Origin: Winogradskyella sp. PG-2
Lineage (GTDB): Bacteria; Bacteroidota; Bacteroidia; Flavobacteriales; Flavobacteriaceae
DNA length: 64,000 nucleotides
Assembly: GCF_000828715.1 (NCBI RefSeq)
Contig: NZ_AP014583.1
Span: 1,982,001-2,046,000 of the forward strand
Direction of reading: 5' to 3'
In this document: one piece after another, positions 1 through 7,545 of the stretch
Layout: each line of letters begins with the position of its first letter
Numbering within the stretch: the first letter of the stretch is position 1
The notes under the pieces: model-generated
Told to the model about the DNA's origin: nothing
The model's input: the letters and a program-made list of their open reading frames with translations, nothing else
The model's database searches: none
Position numbers and translations under genes: made by a program

Positions 1-37
1 TGGTATAATCATTTATGTCGATTATTTCACGATTCAT
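1..37 (-). CDS. Possible 5' end of a gene running off the left edge
   Basis: An ATG on the minus strand at 37 opens a frame (MNREIIDINDYT) that stays open to the window edge, only 12 codons. It would be the next accessory gene leftward in the cassette-like region, because the inverted-repeat element at 71-232 lies just upstream of it. Nothing in 12 residues allows a family call. It may be a chance open frame. Confidence 0.25.
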   Translation of the reverse strand, partial: MNREIIDINDYT

Positions 38-70
38 TCTTTTTTTTATATCAATCAGGTTTAATTATTG

Positions 71-232
71 CCAACGCCCACTGTGTATGGCGTAGTGAGG
101 CGCGCCTCACGGAAAGCTATTGTTGCGCCTGATTAGCTATACACGCTGTTGTGTGTAGTATCGTTCGGAGTTCTCGTAGACTCGACTAAATATACATAAA
201 ATTAGCGAGGTGCGACAAACAGTGGGCGTTGG
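71..232. repeat. attC-like long inverted repeat A
   Basis: The ends are a perfect 14-bp inverted repeat: CCAACGCCCACTGT at 71-84 and ACAGTGGGCGTTGG at 219-232. Inside lies a perfect 16-bp palindrome, GTGAGGCGCGCCTCAC, at 94-109. The element is richer in G+C than the surrounding coding sequence. It starts in CCAAC and ends in GTTGG, as elements C and D do (D ends GTTAGG). Integron attC sites have this layout (RYYYAAC ... GTTRRRY with a folded, variable middle). The cores here match that consensus only partly, so attC-like is a structural description, not a confirmed assignment. Confidence 0.6.
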
Positions 233-302
233 TATGTAATTAGTAGAAGGGCAGCGTTTGGAAAACGCGATTCTACGTGCCGTAGGCAATTACATACCAA
301 CG
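227..302. repeat. Inverted-repeat-bounded spacer B with no gene
   Basis: CGTTGGTATGTAATT at 227-241 is the exact reverse complement of AATTACATACCAACG at 288-302. The left arm overlaps the end of element A and the right arm overlaps the start of element C. Between the arms is a hairpin (GCGTTT facing AAACGC, about 254-268) and no plausible reading frame. If the region is a cassette array, this interval occupies the place of a cassette but is too small (about 65 bp) to hold a normal gene. Confidence 0.6.
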
Positions 303-424
303 GTCTCGGCTATGAGTAGTTGCGTGGGTTAGTACTAAACTTTGCAAGTGCACACCAAACTGAAAATCTGCGAGGATTTTCAGAAGTAGGCGAGAACAAG
401 CAATTACTTATAGCCATTGTTGGT
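297..424. repeat. attC-like long inverted repeat C
   Basis: The outer core is ACCAAC at 297-302 facing GTTGGT at 419-424. The inner stem is 308-323 facing 400-415, 14 of 16 positions complementary and the two exceptions transitions that allow G-U pairs. A further perfect 9-bp hairpin sits in the centre (CTGAAAATC at 360-368, GATTTTCAG at 375-383). The right end reads CATTGTTGG, close to CATTGTTAGG at the right end of element D. It borders the CBASS gene pair on its 3' side. Confidence 0.6.
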
Positions 425-428
425 AGCC
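419..428. repeat. Left border repeat of the CBASS cassette
   Basis: GTTGGTAGCC here is the exact reverse complement of GGCTACCAAC at 2077-2086. The two copies bracket the CBASS pair and nothing else. The core (GTTGG) is common to the neighbouring elements, while the TAGCC extension is particular to this cassette. Confidence 0.65.
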
Positions 429-435
429 GTTTTTT

Positions 436-1200
436 TTATTCAAATGCTTTTTTTATTTCTATTTCAGCCAATGCATTCCAACCTTGACGTTCATTTTCTT
501 TAGTTTCTGCTACAATTTTTTTAAGTCTATCAACTTTATTCTGTTTGTATTCAGGTAAATTATATGTTGGCAAACCTTCAACTGCTTGAAAAAAATAGTC
601 TTTTAGGTTGTAACATAAAAAGAAAAATTTGCCTACAACATATTCTTCTATTTCATAAGAAGAGTAAACTCGATAGTTTAATACGTTCCAATATTTTAAC
701 AATCGAATTAACTTTCTAATTTGATAATTATTATCTCTATTCTTGTCGTTTAATTTGTCTTTAAAAGTAAGTGGATAAGTTCCTATCCAAGTTGTATAAA
801 TTGAAGCAGGTGCAGGAATATTAAAAGTTCCCCAAGCAGGCACTAATTCAAATTTTATATGACTGAGTTCAAGTACAATTGTCGGTGATGATTGATATAT
901 TTCATTTTTAGAATAGTTTGCTTCTGCAAATCTTTTCAGTCTATTCATTAAAGTTTGAGGTGTCCATTCAGAACCATCTTTAAAACTTACTAAAAAATCT
1001 ACATCTGAATTTGAGTCTTTACTTCTTCTTAAAATTGTTTTTCTGTCATATGAACCAAAAACAAACTTGCTTTCAATATTGTCGAAATAGTTGCCAAGTT
1101 TTGTTGATAGTGTGTTAATTGAAGTGTCTATTGATGTTCTTTCCCAATCAGAAATAGTAATTGAACTTGATAAGTCGGTTAAGTATGATAATACAGACAT
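436..1200 (-). CDS. CD-NTase: cGAS/DncV-like cyclic nucleotide synthase of a CBASS system
   Basis: 254 residues. This is the signal-producing enzyme of a CBASS anti-phage system, expected to make a cyclic di- or trinucleotide on infection. The nucleotidyltransferase signature is clear: GS at residues 49-50 in GSYDRKT, the metal-binding pair D66 and D68 in SDVDFLV, and a third acidic residue at E118 in KFELVPAW. The third carboxylate is Asp in many homologues, so the Glu is worth noting. An all-alpha C-terminal half follows. The ATG lies directly after the TAA of the upstream effector gene (no gap), so the two are probably translationally coupled. No E1/E2, JAB or HORMA/TRIP13 genes are nearby, which fits type I. 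The product nucleotide cannot be told from sequence. Confidence 0.88.
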   Translation of the reverse strand: MSVLSYLTDLSSSITISDWERTSIDTSINTLSTKLGNYFDNIESKFVFGSYDRKTILRRSKDSNSDVDFLVSFKDGSEWTPQTLMNRLKRFAEANYSKNEIYQSSPTIVLELSHIKFELVPAWGTFNIPAPASIYTTWIGTYPLTFKDKLNDKNRDNNYQIRKLIRLLKYWNVLNYRVYSSYEIEEYVVGKFFFLCYNLKDYFFQAVEGLPTYNLPEYKQNKVDRLKKIVAETKENERQGWNALAEIEIKKAFE

Positions 1201-2067
1201 TTAAAATTTTGCTTTGATTGATTTAATTATGTTATCAGTTCTATTTTCATTTTTCGATTTTGATAGTTTGTAAAACCAATCTGGGACTTTTTCAGGTACT
1301 GTTCTTTCTGTGTATATAATATCCTGAATTTGTCTTAGAGTACTATCAGTTGGCATTTCTTGATTTTCAGAGTGATTGTTTAGAATTTCATCTATTTGAC
1401 TAAGTGTTTCATTTTTTGACTTAATATGATTTTTTAGAGAAAGACTGTTTTGAACACCATAGATTAGAAAAGAAAGTGAAGGCGCAATGAGCAAAAGAAT
1501 ATCATAGAAACCAATGTTTTTAGCAACAAAAAAGCCAATAAAAATTCCGTAATATGCTACTAAAAGAATTATCAAAAAAGTTACATACCTCTTTCTTAGT
1601 TTTAATTCCCAAGAAAAGTTAATTCTCTGACAAAGAATTACAGCAATGGATTTAGGTAGTGAAGAATCAACTTCTAAAGAATACCAATTTGATAAATCAT
1701 TTCCGTCATATTCTTTTGCAAGGTCAATGCAAGTATCAGTATTTACCTTGTTTTTACAAAGTATTTGATTCCAAGGGATTTCAAAGAGTTCTGTGTCAAA
1801 TTGTTCTTGGATTTTTGCTCCTTGTTCAGTTTTTTTCTTTCGATAATTTTCTGTGACTAAATAAATAATTGTCCATAAAACACCAAAAGCACCTAAGTAA
1901 TTGACAATATCACTTTTGTACATTCCAATAATTGGTAGAACAATTGCCATAAGAATACTTATCAAGTCAAATACTTGATATGTTTTGCACTGACTATAAG
2001 CAACTCTTTGAGCTTTAAGAAACTCAATGAACTTTGGTTCGTTTTGTTTTTGTGTTATTCTGTTCAT
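1201..2067 (-). CDS. S-4TM family putative pore-forming effector of CBASS
   Basis: 288 residues. Four hydrophobic segments are visible, at about 31-50, 55-72, 161-181 and 185-205. A cytosolic stretch of roughly 90 residues separates the pairs, and the C-terminus is charged. This matches the SMODS-associated four-TM effector family, which is predicted to open the inner membrane when it binds the nucleotide made by the adjacent CD-NTase, killing the infected cell. It is the first gene of the pair and abuts the synthase gene. Only 10 bp separate its ATG (2067) from the cassette border repeat at 2077-2086, so its promoter must lie in or beyond the inverted-repeat element to its right. Confidence 0.85.
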   Translation of the reverse strand: MNRITQKQNEPKFIEFLKAQRVAYSQCKTYQVFDLISILMAIVLPIIGMYKSDIVNYLGAFGVLWTIIYLVTENYRKKKTEQGAKIQEQFDTELFEIPWNQILCKNKVNTDTCIDLAKEYDGNDLSNWYSLEVDSSLPKSIAVILCQRINFSWELKLRKRYVTFLIILLVAYYGIFIGFFVAKNIGFYDILLLIAPSLSFLIYGVQNSLSLKNHIKSKNETLSQIDEILNNHSENQEMPTDSTLRQIQDIIYTERTVPEKVPDWFYKLSKSKNENRTDNIIKSIKAKF

Positions 2068-2076
2068 TTCTCAAAT

Positions 2077-2086
2077 GGCTACCAAC
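2077..2086. repeat. Right border repeat of the CBASS cassette
   Basis: GGCTACCAAC, exact reverse complement of 419-428. It also provides the CCAAC that opens element D. It lies just upstream of the effector gene start. Confidence 0.65.
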
Positions 2087-2199
2087 TTTACAGTATATGG
2101 CAAGTAGCCAACGAGGAATTAAGTAAATAAAGAATAAATTAAATAACAGCAAATAGTATAAAATAAGCCTAACAGCTATTTGCTATATACATTGTTAGG
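2082..2199. repeat. attC-like inverted repeat D
   Basis: Opens with CCAAC (2082-2086) and closes with GTTAGG (2194-2199). The best stem is TAACA plus AGCAAATAG (2144-2156) facing CTATTTGCT (2176-2184) and TGTTA (2193-2197), leaving eight unpaired bases (2185-2192) on one arm. An internal GCCTAAC (2167-2173) and the closing GTTAGGT (2194-2200) fit the integron consensus RYYYAAC/GTTRRRY exactly, although only 34 bp apart, which is shorter than usual for attC. It separates the CBASS cassette from the small gene at 2213. Confidence 0.5.
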
Positions 2200-2212
2200 T
2201 GTAGTTAAAATT

Positions 2213-2356
2213 ATGTATAAAGTAATAACAGGAACAGCTAAAGAAGTAGAAAACCAACTAAATGACTATAGAAAAGATTGGCTTTTAAATATTGAAGGAA
2301 TGTCTGCAACAAATGAACAAACAACAGTAATAATTGAAGTAGTGGGTAATAAGTAA
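2213..2356 (+). CDS. Small uncharacterised protein (47 aa), cassette-like gene
   Basis: An ATG at 2213 opens 47 codons ending in TAA at 2354-2356. The product starts MYKVITGTAKEVENQLND and ends in VIIEVVGNK. The pattern of a short strand, a helix with EVENQLN, and a closing strand resembles small conserved Bacteroidota proteins I have seen with a KVITGT start, but I know of no assigned function. The gene is bracketed by TGTTAGGTGTA (2193-2203) and its exact reverse complement TACACCTAACA (2364-2374), the same arrangement as the CBASS pair. It is the only plausible gene between 2068 and 2575. Confidence 0.55.
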   Translation: MYKVITGTAKEVENQLNDYRKDWLLNIEGMSATNEQTTVIIEVVGNK

Positions 2357-2363
2357 TTTTTAT

Positions 2364-2387
2364 TACACCTAACACTTATATATGTTG
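2364..2387. repeat. Right border of the small-gene cassette
   Basis: TACACCTAACA (2364-2374) is complementary to 2193-2203 on the other side of the small gene. CCTAAC opens a short AT-rich stretch reaching GTTG at 2384-2387. No full folded element like A, C or D follows, so this may be the end of the array. From here to 2575 I see only AT-rich sequence. Confidence 0.45.
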
Positions 2388-2575
2388 TATTTATTAAAGA
2401 TATATAATTTTAGTAATAAAACAGTCAATCTATTGTTTATAGTACTTCGACCAAGATTTAAATACGTCATTTTGTATATCAAAAATTAATCATAGGCTAC
2501 ATTTATATATGAAATACCTAATTTTTTAATTTGTTTTTTCTTAATATTAAAAACTAAAAATATATATAGAACTTC

Positions 2576-3940
2576 TTAAATCTTAATCTCTTTCTTTAAT
2601 ACAACTTCCCAAATAAAAGCAAAGAATACGATACTATATTCTAAACCAATAACCCATAAATTTTCAGATTTATCAGAAGTTCCTATAGCAACATAGGAGA
2701 GGTAGCTTAATATCATTACAAGGCTCCAAATCAAAGGAAATCTATAGTTAGTGAATATACAGAGAACAACAAGTGTTGCAATATACCATGGATGGACCGT
2801 TGTACTTAAAAATAGATAACATGTAAAAGCTAAAAGTATAGACGCTGTTAATTTAGGAAGAGTAGTATTTTGCTTTAAGAATGAAAGTCCTAAAATGATT
2901 AGTAATGAAATCAGTGGAAGTATTTTACCAATAATAGCAATCTCATTATAGCCAGTGATGGTATAACCAATTTCTCTAGCGATATAATATATACTGGCAT
3001 TAAACTCAAAATTCCCAAACCAAAGCCCAACAGTTTTAGAGTAGTTATTTATAAACTCCATTGAGAAGAATGGAAGAAAAAATAGAATTATGGCTATTCC
3101 GATAATTAGATAAAAAACGGTTAGATTTTTTAGTCCATTAAAAGACGTTCTTTTCTTAGCAAACCAATAGAAAAACAGAGGCAAAAACATTAAAGGAATT
3201 AGCTTTACAGAAATAGAACACGCTAAAATAAATGCAGCCCATTTCCACTTACCAGAATGTAATAGGTATAAACTCCACACTAAGAAGAAAATCATGATAC
3301 CTTCAAAATGAAGGTTTCCTGTGAGTTCAATAATAATAAATGGATTAAGTATATACCAAAAGATGCGATTAGAAGGTAATTTTAAACGCTCTAATAGTTT
3401 CTTTCCGATATAGAGTGTGCCAATATCAGCTGCAATAATTAGAGTACGCATTACAACTACAGAGCCTAGAATACTTTTCCCAGAAAAGAATGCAGCAATA
3501 GTAAAACACAACTGATTTAATGGCGGATAATTTGTAAAATGAGATGCACTAAGAGATCCCATGCCATTATATAATTCTTGGGCCTCACTAATAGGAAACT
3601 CACCATTTTGAATAAATGAATCTGGTGTATATAGATATGGATTAAAACCCTCTAAAATCATACGACCATCCCAGACAAAGCGATAAAAATCTTGTGATAA
3701 ATTAGGAATAGCAAACAGAAATAATAACCTAAAAAGAATAGCCGAAATGACTAAAAGTCTAAAATAAAAACCTGTCGTCTTTATAATTTTAAAAGCAAAT
3801 ACAAACAAAGTAATATAAAGCAATAATAGCTTAGTAATGTCAGTTCTTACTACATCATAAGCAAAGGATAAATAGAAAATACTACTCAATAAGATAAAGA
3901 GTAATGGTATTTTATGATATTTAGAGACGTTGTTTAACAC
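2576..3940 (-). CDS. GT-C fold polytopic glycosyltransferase (GT87/DUF2029 or mannosyltransferase-like)
   Basis: 454 residues with about a dozen hydrophobic segments. The first large loop contains an acidic motif (LSQDFYRFVWDGR), where GT-C enzymes hold their catalytic Asp, and a late loop carries HPWYI, typical of polyprenol-phosphate-mannose-dependent mannosyltransferases. It would transfer a sugar from a lipid carrier on the periplasmic side. The start is a GTG at 3940, and no ATG lies between it and the upstream in-frame stop. It is separated from the other glycosyltransferase genes at 4456-6641 by a pseudogene on the opposite strand. The next GT2 resembles dolichol-phosphate mannose synthases, which could supply the donor. 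The exact sugar is not readable. Confidence 0.7.
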   Translation of the reverse strand: MLNNVSKYHKIPLLFILLSSIFYLSFAYDVVRTDITKLLLLYITLFVFAFKIIKTTGFYFRLLVISAILFRLLFLFAIPNLSQDFYRFVWDGRMILEGFNPYLYTPDSFIQNGEFPISEAQELYNGMGSLSASHFTNYPPLNQLCFTIAAFFSGKSILGSVVVMRTLIIAADIGTLYIGKKLLERLKLPSNRIFWYILNPFIIIELTGNLHFEGIMIFFLVWSLYLLHSGKWKWAAFILACSISVKLIPLMFLPLFFYWFAKKRTSFNGLKNLTVFYLIIGIAIILFFLPFFSMEFINNYSKTVGLWFGNFEFNASIYYIAREIGYTITGYNEIAIIGKILPLISLLIILGLSFLKQNTTLPKLTASILLAFTCYLFLSTTVHPWYIATLVVLCIFTNYRFPLIWSLVMILSYLSYVAIGTSDKSENLWVIGLEYSIVFFAFIWEVVLKKEIKI

Positions 3941-4030
3941 TGGTGTAAAACCAAAGATATAATTATTTAAAACGGAGGTATAGTCGTTTCAAAAAAAGAT
4001 TAATAACTTTAGAGAACAGAAATTTTAGAA

Positions 4031-4459
4031 ATGAGTCATTCTGTATACTTCAACTTTATTATAAAAAGCGACAAGTTCAGTGTTTATAAAGCAGTTTCTG
4101 AACCTGAGCACCTATAGAAATGGTGGCCTTTAAAATGTTCGGGAATTCCTCAAATAGGACAGGTATATAATTTTAATTTCACCGATGAGTATGACTGGTA
4201 TGCTGAAGTTAAAAGCTGCAAACAATGGGATCATATTCATTTTAAAATGACAAAATCTGATGATGATTAGAACCCGACAACTTTTGGATTTAAACTTAAG
4301 GAAAAAGAAAAAGGAATTTGTCTTAACTTCTTTCATGAAGATTGGCCAGAATGTAATTCTGAATTTAAGCATTCCTCCTTTTGCTGGGCTATGCTATTAA
4401 ATGCTTTAAAAGATTATTTAGAAAAAAGAACTATTATTCCGTTTGAAGATAGAGCTTAA
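4031..4459 (+). pseudogene. SRPBCC/AHSA1-like domain pseudogene with two internal TAG codons
   Basis: Reading from the ATG at 4031 gives a full-length 142-codon frame that closes with TAA at 4457-4459. It is interrupted only by TAG at 4115-4117 and TAG at 4268-4270. The translation is otherwise typical of AHSA1-type START-like proteins: SVYKAVSEPEHL then KWWPLKCSGIP near the N-terminus, NFTDEYDWYAEV in the middle, NPTTFGFKL after the second stop. The second TAG stands where Trp is expected (one base from TGG). The frame is undamaged by indels. Its 3' end overlaps the convergent GT2 gene by 4 bp. It is most simply a recently inactivated gene. Confidence 0.8.
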
Positions 4460-5949
4460 ACTTTAGAGCTTAGTGATTTAAAAAACACATAACCAAAGCC
4501 AATAAAAAGCATGAGGTGAAAAGGAAATAATCCAAAATCTCCACCTTGGTCACCAACGATAAAAGCAAGGTACATTCCAAATCCAAAATAGAGCATTAAA
4601 ATACCTTCTATAATAACATTTGAAGATAAGTTTTTGCGTAGGTATTTATTGTTTTTCCAGTTGTCTTTGTACTTGCTTAAATTAAATTTAGGTGTTCTTA
4701 CAAAGTCACTACGCTTACCAGCATGACCTTCTAAAACAGCAATTGAGTTGTGCAGAGAAAAGCCCATTGCTATTGAGAAGAACGTAAAGAACATACCAAT
4801 GTACCCAAAAAACTTTTTAAAGCCACTACCATAAATACTTCGGTACATAAACCAGTAGCACACAAAAAATATTATTGTACTCATTATAAAGAAACTCATG
4901 ATGTAAAAATAATCACGTAAATGAGCATATTCGTTCTTTATATATAACATCGGAATACTCAATATAGCTACAACAAAGATGCTTAGAAACATGGTGCTAT
5001 TTAATAAATGTAATAGACCATGAATTTTAGTTTTTGTTGAGATATTTTTAGATGTTATAACGCGCTTTAGCATTTTTCTAAAGTTTTCAGCACCACCTTT
5101 ATTCCAACGGAATTGTTGTGAACGTGCTGCACTAATAACAATAGGCAATTCTGCAGGAGTCTCAACATCTTCAAGATATTTAAATTCCCAATTTTTTAGT
5201 TGTGCTCGATAACTTAAATCTAAGTCTTCAGTTAGTGTGTCTCCTTCCCAATTTCCTGCATCAAGAATGCATTCTTTTCTCCAAATACCAGCAGTACCAT
5301 TGAAATTAATAAAGTGACCCTTAGAATTTCTGCCTACTTGTTCTAAAGTAAAATGAGCATCTAAAGCAAATGCTTGAATTCTGGTAAGTAATGAGTAGTT
5401 TCTATTAATATGTCCCCAACGTGTTTGTACAACACCAATTTTTTCATTTTTAAAGTAAGGAATTGTACGTTTTAGCCAATTAGGTTGTGGTAAAAAGTCA
5501 GCATCAAAGATGGCAATAAATTCACCTTTTGCAATTTCCAAACCTTCTTTAAGTGCACCAGCTTTAAAACCAGTACGATCTACTCTTGTAATATGTTTAA
5601 TATCTAAACCTGTTGCGGCTAATTCATCAACATGTGCCTTAGTGCTATGGATTGTTTCATCTGTAGAGTCATCTAAAACCTGAATTTCTAACTTGTTTTT
5701 AGGATAATCGATTAAGGCTATATTATCTAATAAACGTTCCATAACATACATCTCATTAAACACAGGAAGCTGAATGGTAACGTATGGTATCTCTTTTGGA
5801 TTTGACAAGTCAAATTTCTCGCACTCGTCTCTTTTTTTCTTTGAAGAAAGATAATTGTATAAGAGATTTAATTGCGCCAATGCATACATAAAGATAAGCA
5901 CAATGGCTATGGTGTAAACGACGATAATGAAGTAATGCAAGTAAATCAC
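4456..5949 (-). CDS. Processive GT2 glycosyltransferase, cellulose-synthase/CslA-like
   Basis: 497 residues. One N-terminal TM segment (about 5-27), a cytosolic GT-A domain, then four or five TM segments from about 310 onward. All four markers of processive beta-glycosyltransferases are present: DD at 93-94 (VLDDSTD), DAD at 149-151, TED at 240-242 and QQFRW at 278-282. The layout is that of CslA/glucomannan-synthase-like enzymes, making a beta-linked polysaccharide while extruding it. No PilZ domain is seen. Its ATG overlaps the stop of the upstream GT2 by 4 bp. A GH113 (mannanase family) lipoprotein lies at 12337, so a mannan-like product is possible but unproven. Confidence 0.82.
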   Translation of the reverse strand: MIYLHYFIIVVYTIAIVLIFMYALAQLNLLYNYLSSKKKRDECEKFDLSNPKEIPYVTIQLPVFNEMYVMERLLDNIALIDYPKNKLEIQVLDDSTDETIHSTKAHVDELAATGLDIKHITRVDRTGFKAGALKEGLEIAKGEFIAIFDADFLPQPNWLKRTIPYFKNEKIGVVQTRWGHINRNYSLLTRIQAFALDAHFTLEQVGRNSKGHFINFNGTAGIWRKECILDAGNWEGDTLTEDLDLSYRAQLKNWEFKYLEDVETPAELPIVISAARSQQFRWNKGGAENFRKMLKRVITSKNISTKTKIHGLLHLLNSTMFLSIFVVAILSIPMLYIKNEYAHLRDYFYIMSFFIMSTIIFFVCYWFMYRSIYGSGFKKFFGYIGMFFTFFSIAMGFSLHNSIAVLEGHAGKRSDFVRTPKFNLSKYKDNWKNNKYLRKNLSSNVIIEGILMLYFGFGMYLAFIVGDQGGDFGLFPFHLMLFIGFGYVFFKSLSSKV

Positions 5950-6641
5950 TTAAAACTATATTTAAATATCCATGCGAGGATTTTAACGCCTGCAAAGATA
6001 GCACCTTTTATCGTACCTGAAACTTTTGAGACACCTATTCTGTTTCTATAATTAACAGGGATTTCTCTATAGCTTAATTTTTGTTTTAAAGCTTTGAGTT
6101 GCATCTCAACTGTCCAACCATAGGTTTTATCCTCCATTTTTAAGTCTAAAAGTTTATCATATTTTATAGCTCTAAAAGGTCCTAAATCCGTAAATGTTGA
6201 ACGAAAAAACAGTTTCATTAGCGCAGTTGCTAGCCAATTCCCAAAAATTTGAGGCCCAGTCATAGAGCCTTCTTCTCGCAATTCTTTCACTCTAGCACCA
6301 ACAACAAAATCTACATTTTCCTCAATAATGGGTTGAACGATTTTGGTTAACTCTTCAGGATAGTCACTATAGTCTCCATCTAAAAACACAACGATATCTG
6401 GTCTCTCTGTATAATCAAAACTAGCAACGTAGTCCATGCCTTTTAGACAAGCGTAACCATAACCTTTTTTATGCTCTACTAAAACACTAGCTCCAGCTTT
6501 TTTAGCATGTTCTTCAGTATTATCAGTTGAATTGTTACTTACTACAATAACTTCTTGAACGTTTTTTGGAATATCTTTTATAACAAGAGGAATGGATTCT
6601 TCTTCATTATATGCAGGAATGATAACTACGATTTTAGTCAT
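5946..6641 (-). CDS. GT2 glycosyltransferase, dolichol-phosphate mannose synthase-like
   Basis: 231 residues, the length of single-domain DPM1/UDP-glucose:polyprenol-phosphate transferases. The N-terminus reads VVIIPAYNEEESIPLVI, the nucleotide-binding strand carries NNSTDNTEE, and the metal site is FLDGDYSD. RNRIGVSKVSG near the C-terminus is the usual acceptor-loop RxGxSK region. The last 20 residues are hydrophobic and may touch the membrane. It probably charges polyprenyl phosphate with a hexose for a GT-C enzyme such as the one at 2576. It overlaps the MORN gene by 1 bp (TAATG) and the CslA-like gene by 4 bp. Confidence 0.8.
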   Translation of the reverse strand: MTKIVVIIPAYNEEESIPLVIKDIPKNVQEVIVVSNNSTDNTEEHAKKAGASVLVEHKKGYGYACLKGMDYVASFDYTERPDIVVFLDGDYSDYPEELTKIVQPIIEENVDFVVGARVKELREEGSMTGPQIFGNWLATALMKLFFRSTFTDLGPFRAIKYDKLLDLKMEDKTYGWTVEMQLKALKQKLSYREIPVNYRNRIGVSKVSGTIKGAIFAGVKILAWIFKYSFK

Positions 6642-7545
6642 TAACTTTTTAGGTCTGAGAGTTTGTTTTCCTTCTTAAATGATTTTAAATCTGTCCATTC
6701 TTTAATCTGTTCGCCTTTAGAGTATTTTACTGCTGAGGTTAACTTTTCATTTTTATACATTAAGCAATACCCATTTTTTTGATTATTGCTTAATTGGCAT
6801 TTATGATTAACTTTTTCATTTTCATCGTAGAACAACCACCAGTTTTGTTTTTTGCCATTTAAAAAATGGCCTTCTGAAGTCTTTTGTCTGTTTGCGCTGT
6901 AAAATTGCCAATAATTTGTGGGTTTTCCTAAATTGTATTCACCAGCTTTTTCTAATTGACCATTATTATAATAGAATCTCCAATATCCCTTTTCTTTGTC
7001 ATTTAGGTATATACCTTGTTCTTTAAGCTTTAGATTGACGTAGTATGTTTTCCAATGCCCTTGTTTTAAGCTGTTTTTAAAAACAGCTTCTTTTTCAAGT
7101 TGGTTAGAACTGTCATATATTTTCCAGTAACCTGTTCTTTTCCTTTGTTGAGGATGCCTTGTGAATGTAGTATACCATTATCATGATAGAATTTCCAATA
7201 GCCAGTTTCTAAACCATTTTTAAAACGGCCTTGTTTTTTCAGTGTTTTATTTATGTAATAAAACTTCCAAAACCCAATAGGATTTTGGTCATCAAGTTGG
7301 CCTACTCCTTTGAGAATTCCTTTATTATAATAGGCTCTCCAATAACCAACTTCTTTATTATTTTTAAAATGGCCTTGTTTTTTTAGATTCCCATTATTGT
7401 GGTAGAACTTCCAATAGGCCGTTTTTAAATTGTTTTCTGACCAACTTTCAGCTTTTAAATTACCATTGGCATGATAAGTTTTTTGATAGATTTTTTGTCC
7501 AAAAGCGAACGATGAGAAAATTAAGAAAACAATAATTAATCGCAT
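6641..7545 (-). pseudogene. MORN-variant (YwqK-type) repeat protein, frameshifted
   Basis: From ATG 7545 a signal peptide (ends FAFGQ) is followed by repeats of about 23 residues of the form GYWKFYHDNG-IL--QG-FKNG-E. The frame breaks after ILNKGK at a run of four T at 7138-7141 and ends early. One extra base there restores RTGYWKIYDSSNQLEK and continuous repeats (KEKGYWRFYYNNGQLEKAG and others) down to the TAA at 6641, about 301 residues in all. Such proteins are secreted or surface repeat proteins of unclear function, often annotated as YwqK-family antitoxin-like. It sits in the operon between the polyferredoxin and the GT2 genes with 1-bp overlaps on both sides. Real mutation or consensus error are both possible. 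Confidence 0.75.

Noticed and set aside
71..430. CRISPR array or IS ends
   Set aside because: Repeats are inverted and not evenly spaced, no cas gene or transposase is present, and no target-site duplication is visible.
71..2390. Calling the repeats confirmed integron attC sites
   Set aside because: Only the pair at 2167-2200 fits the RYYYAAC/GTTRRRY consensus exactly and it is too short; no integrase is visible. I kept the neutral term attC-like.
4115..4270. Amber recoding in the SRPBCC gene
   Set aside because: No sign of TAG read-through in any other gene of the window; simple pseudogenisation is enough.
4130..4372. Minus-strand open frame over the SRPBCC remnant
   Set aside because: The plus-strand reading gives convincing AHSA1-type sequence from start to stop, the minus reading gives none.
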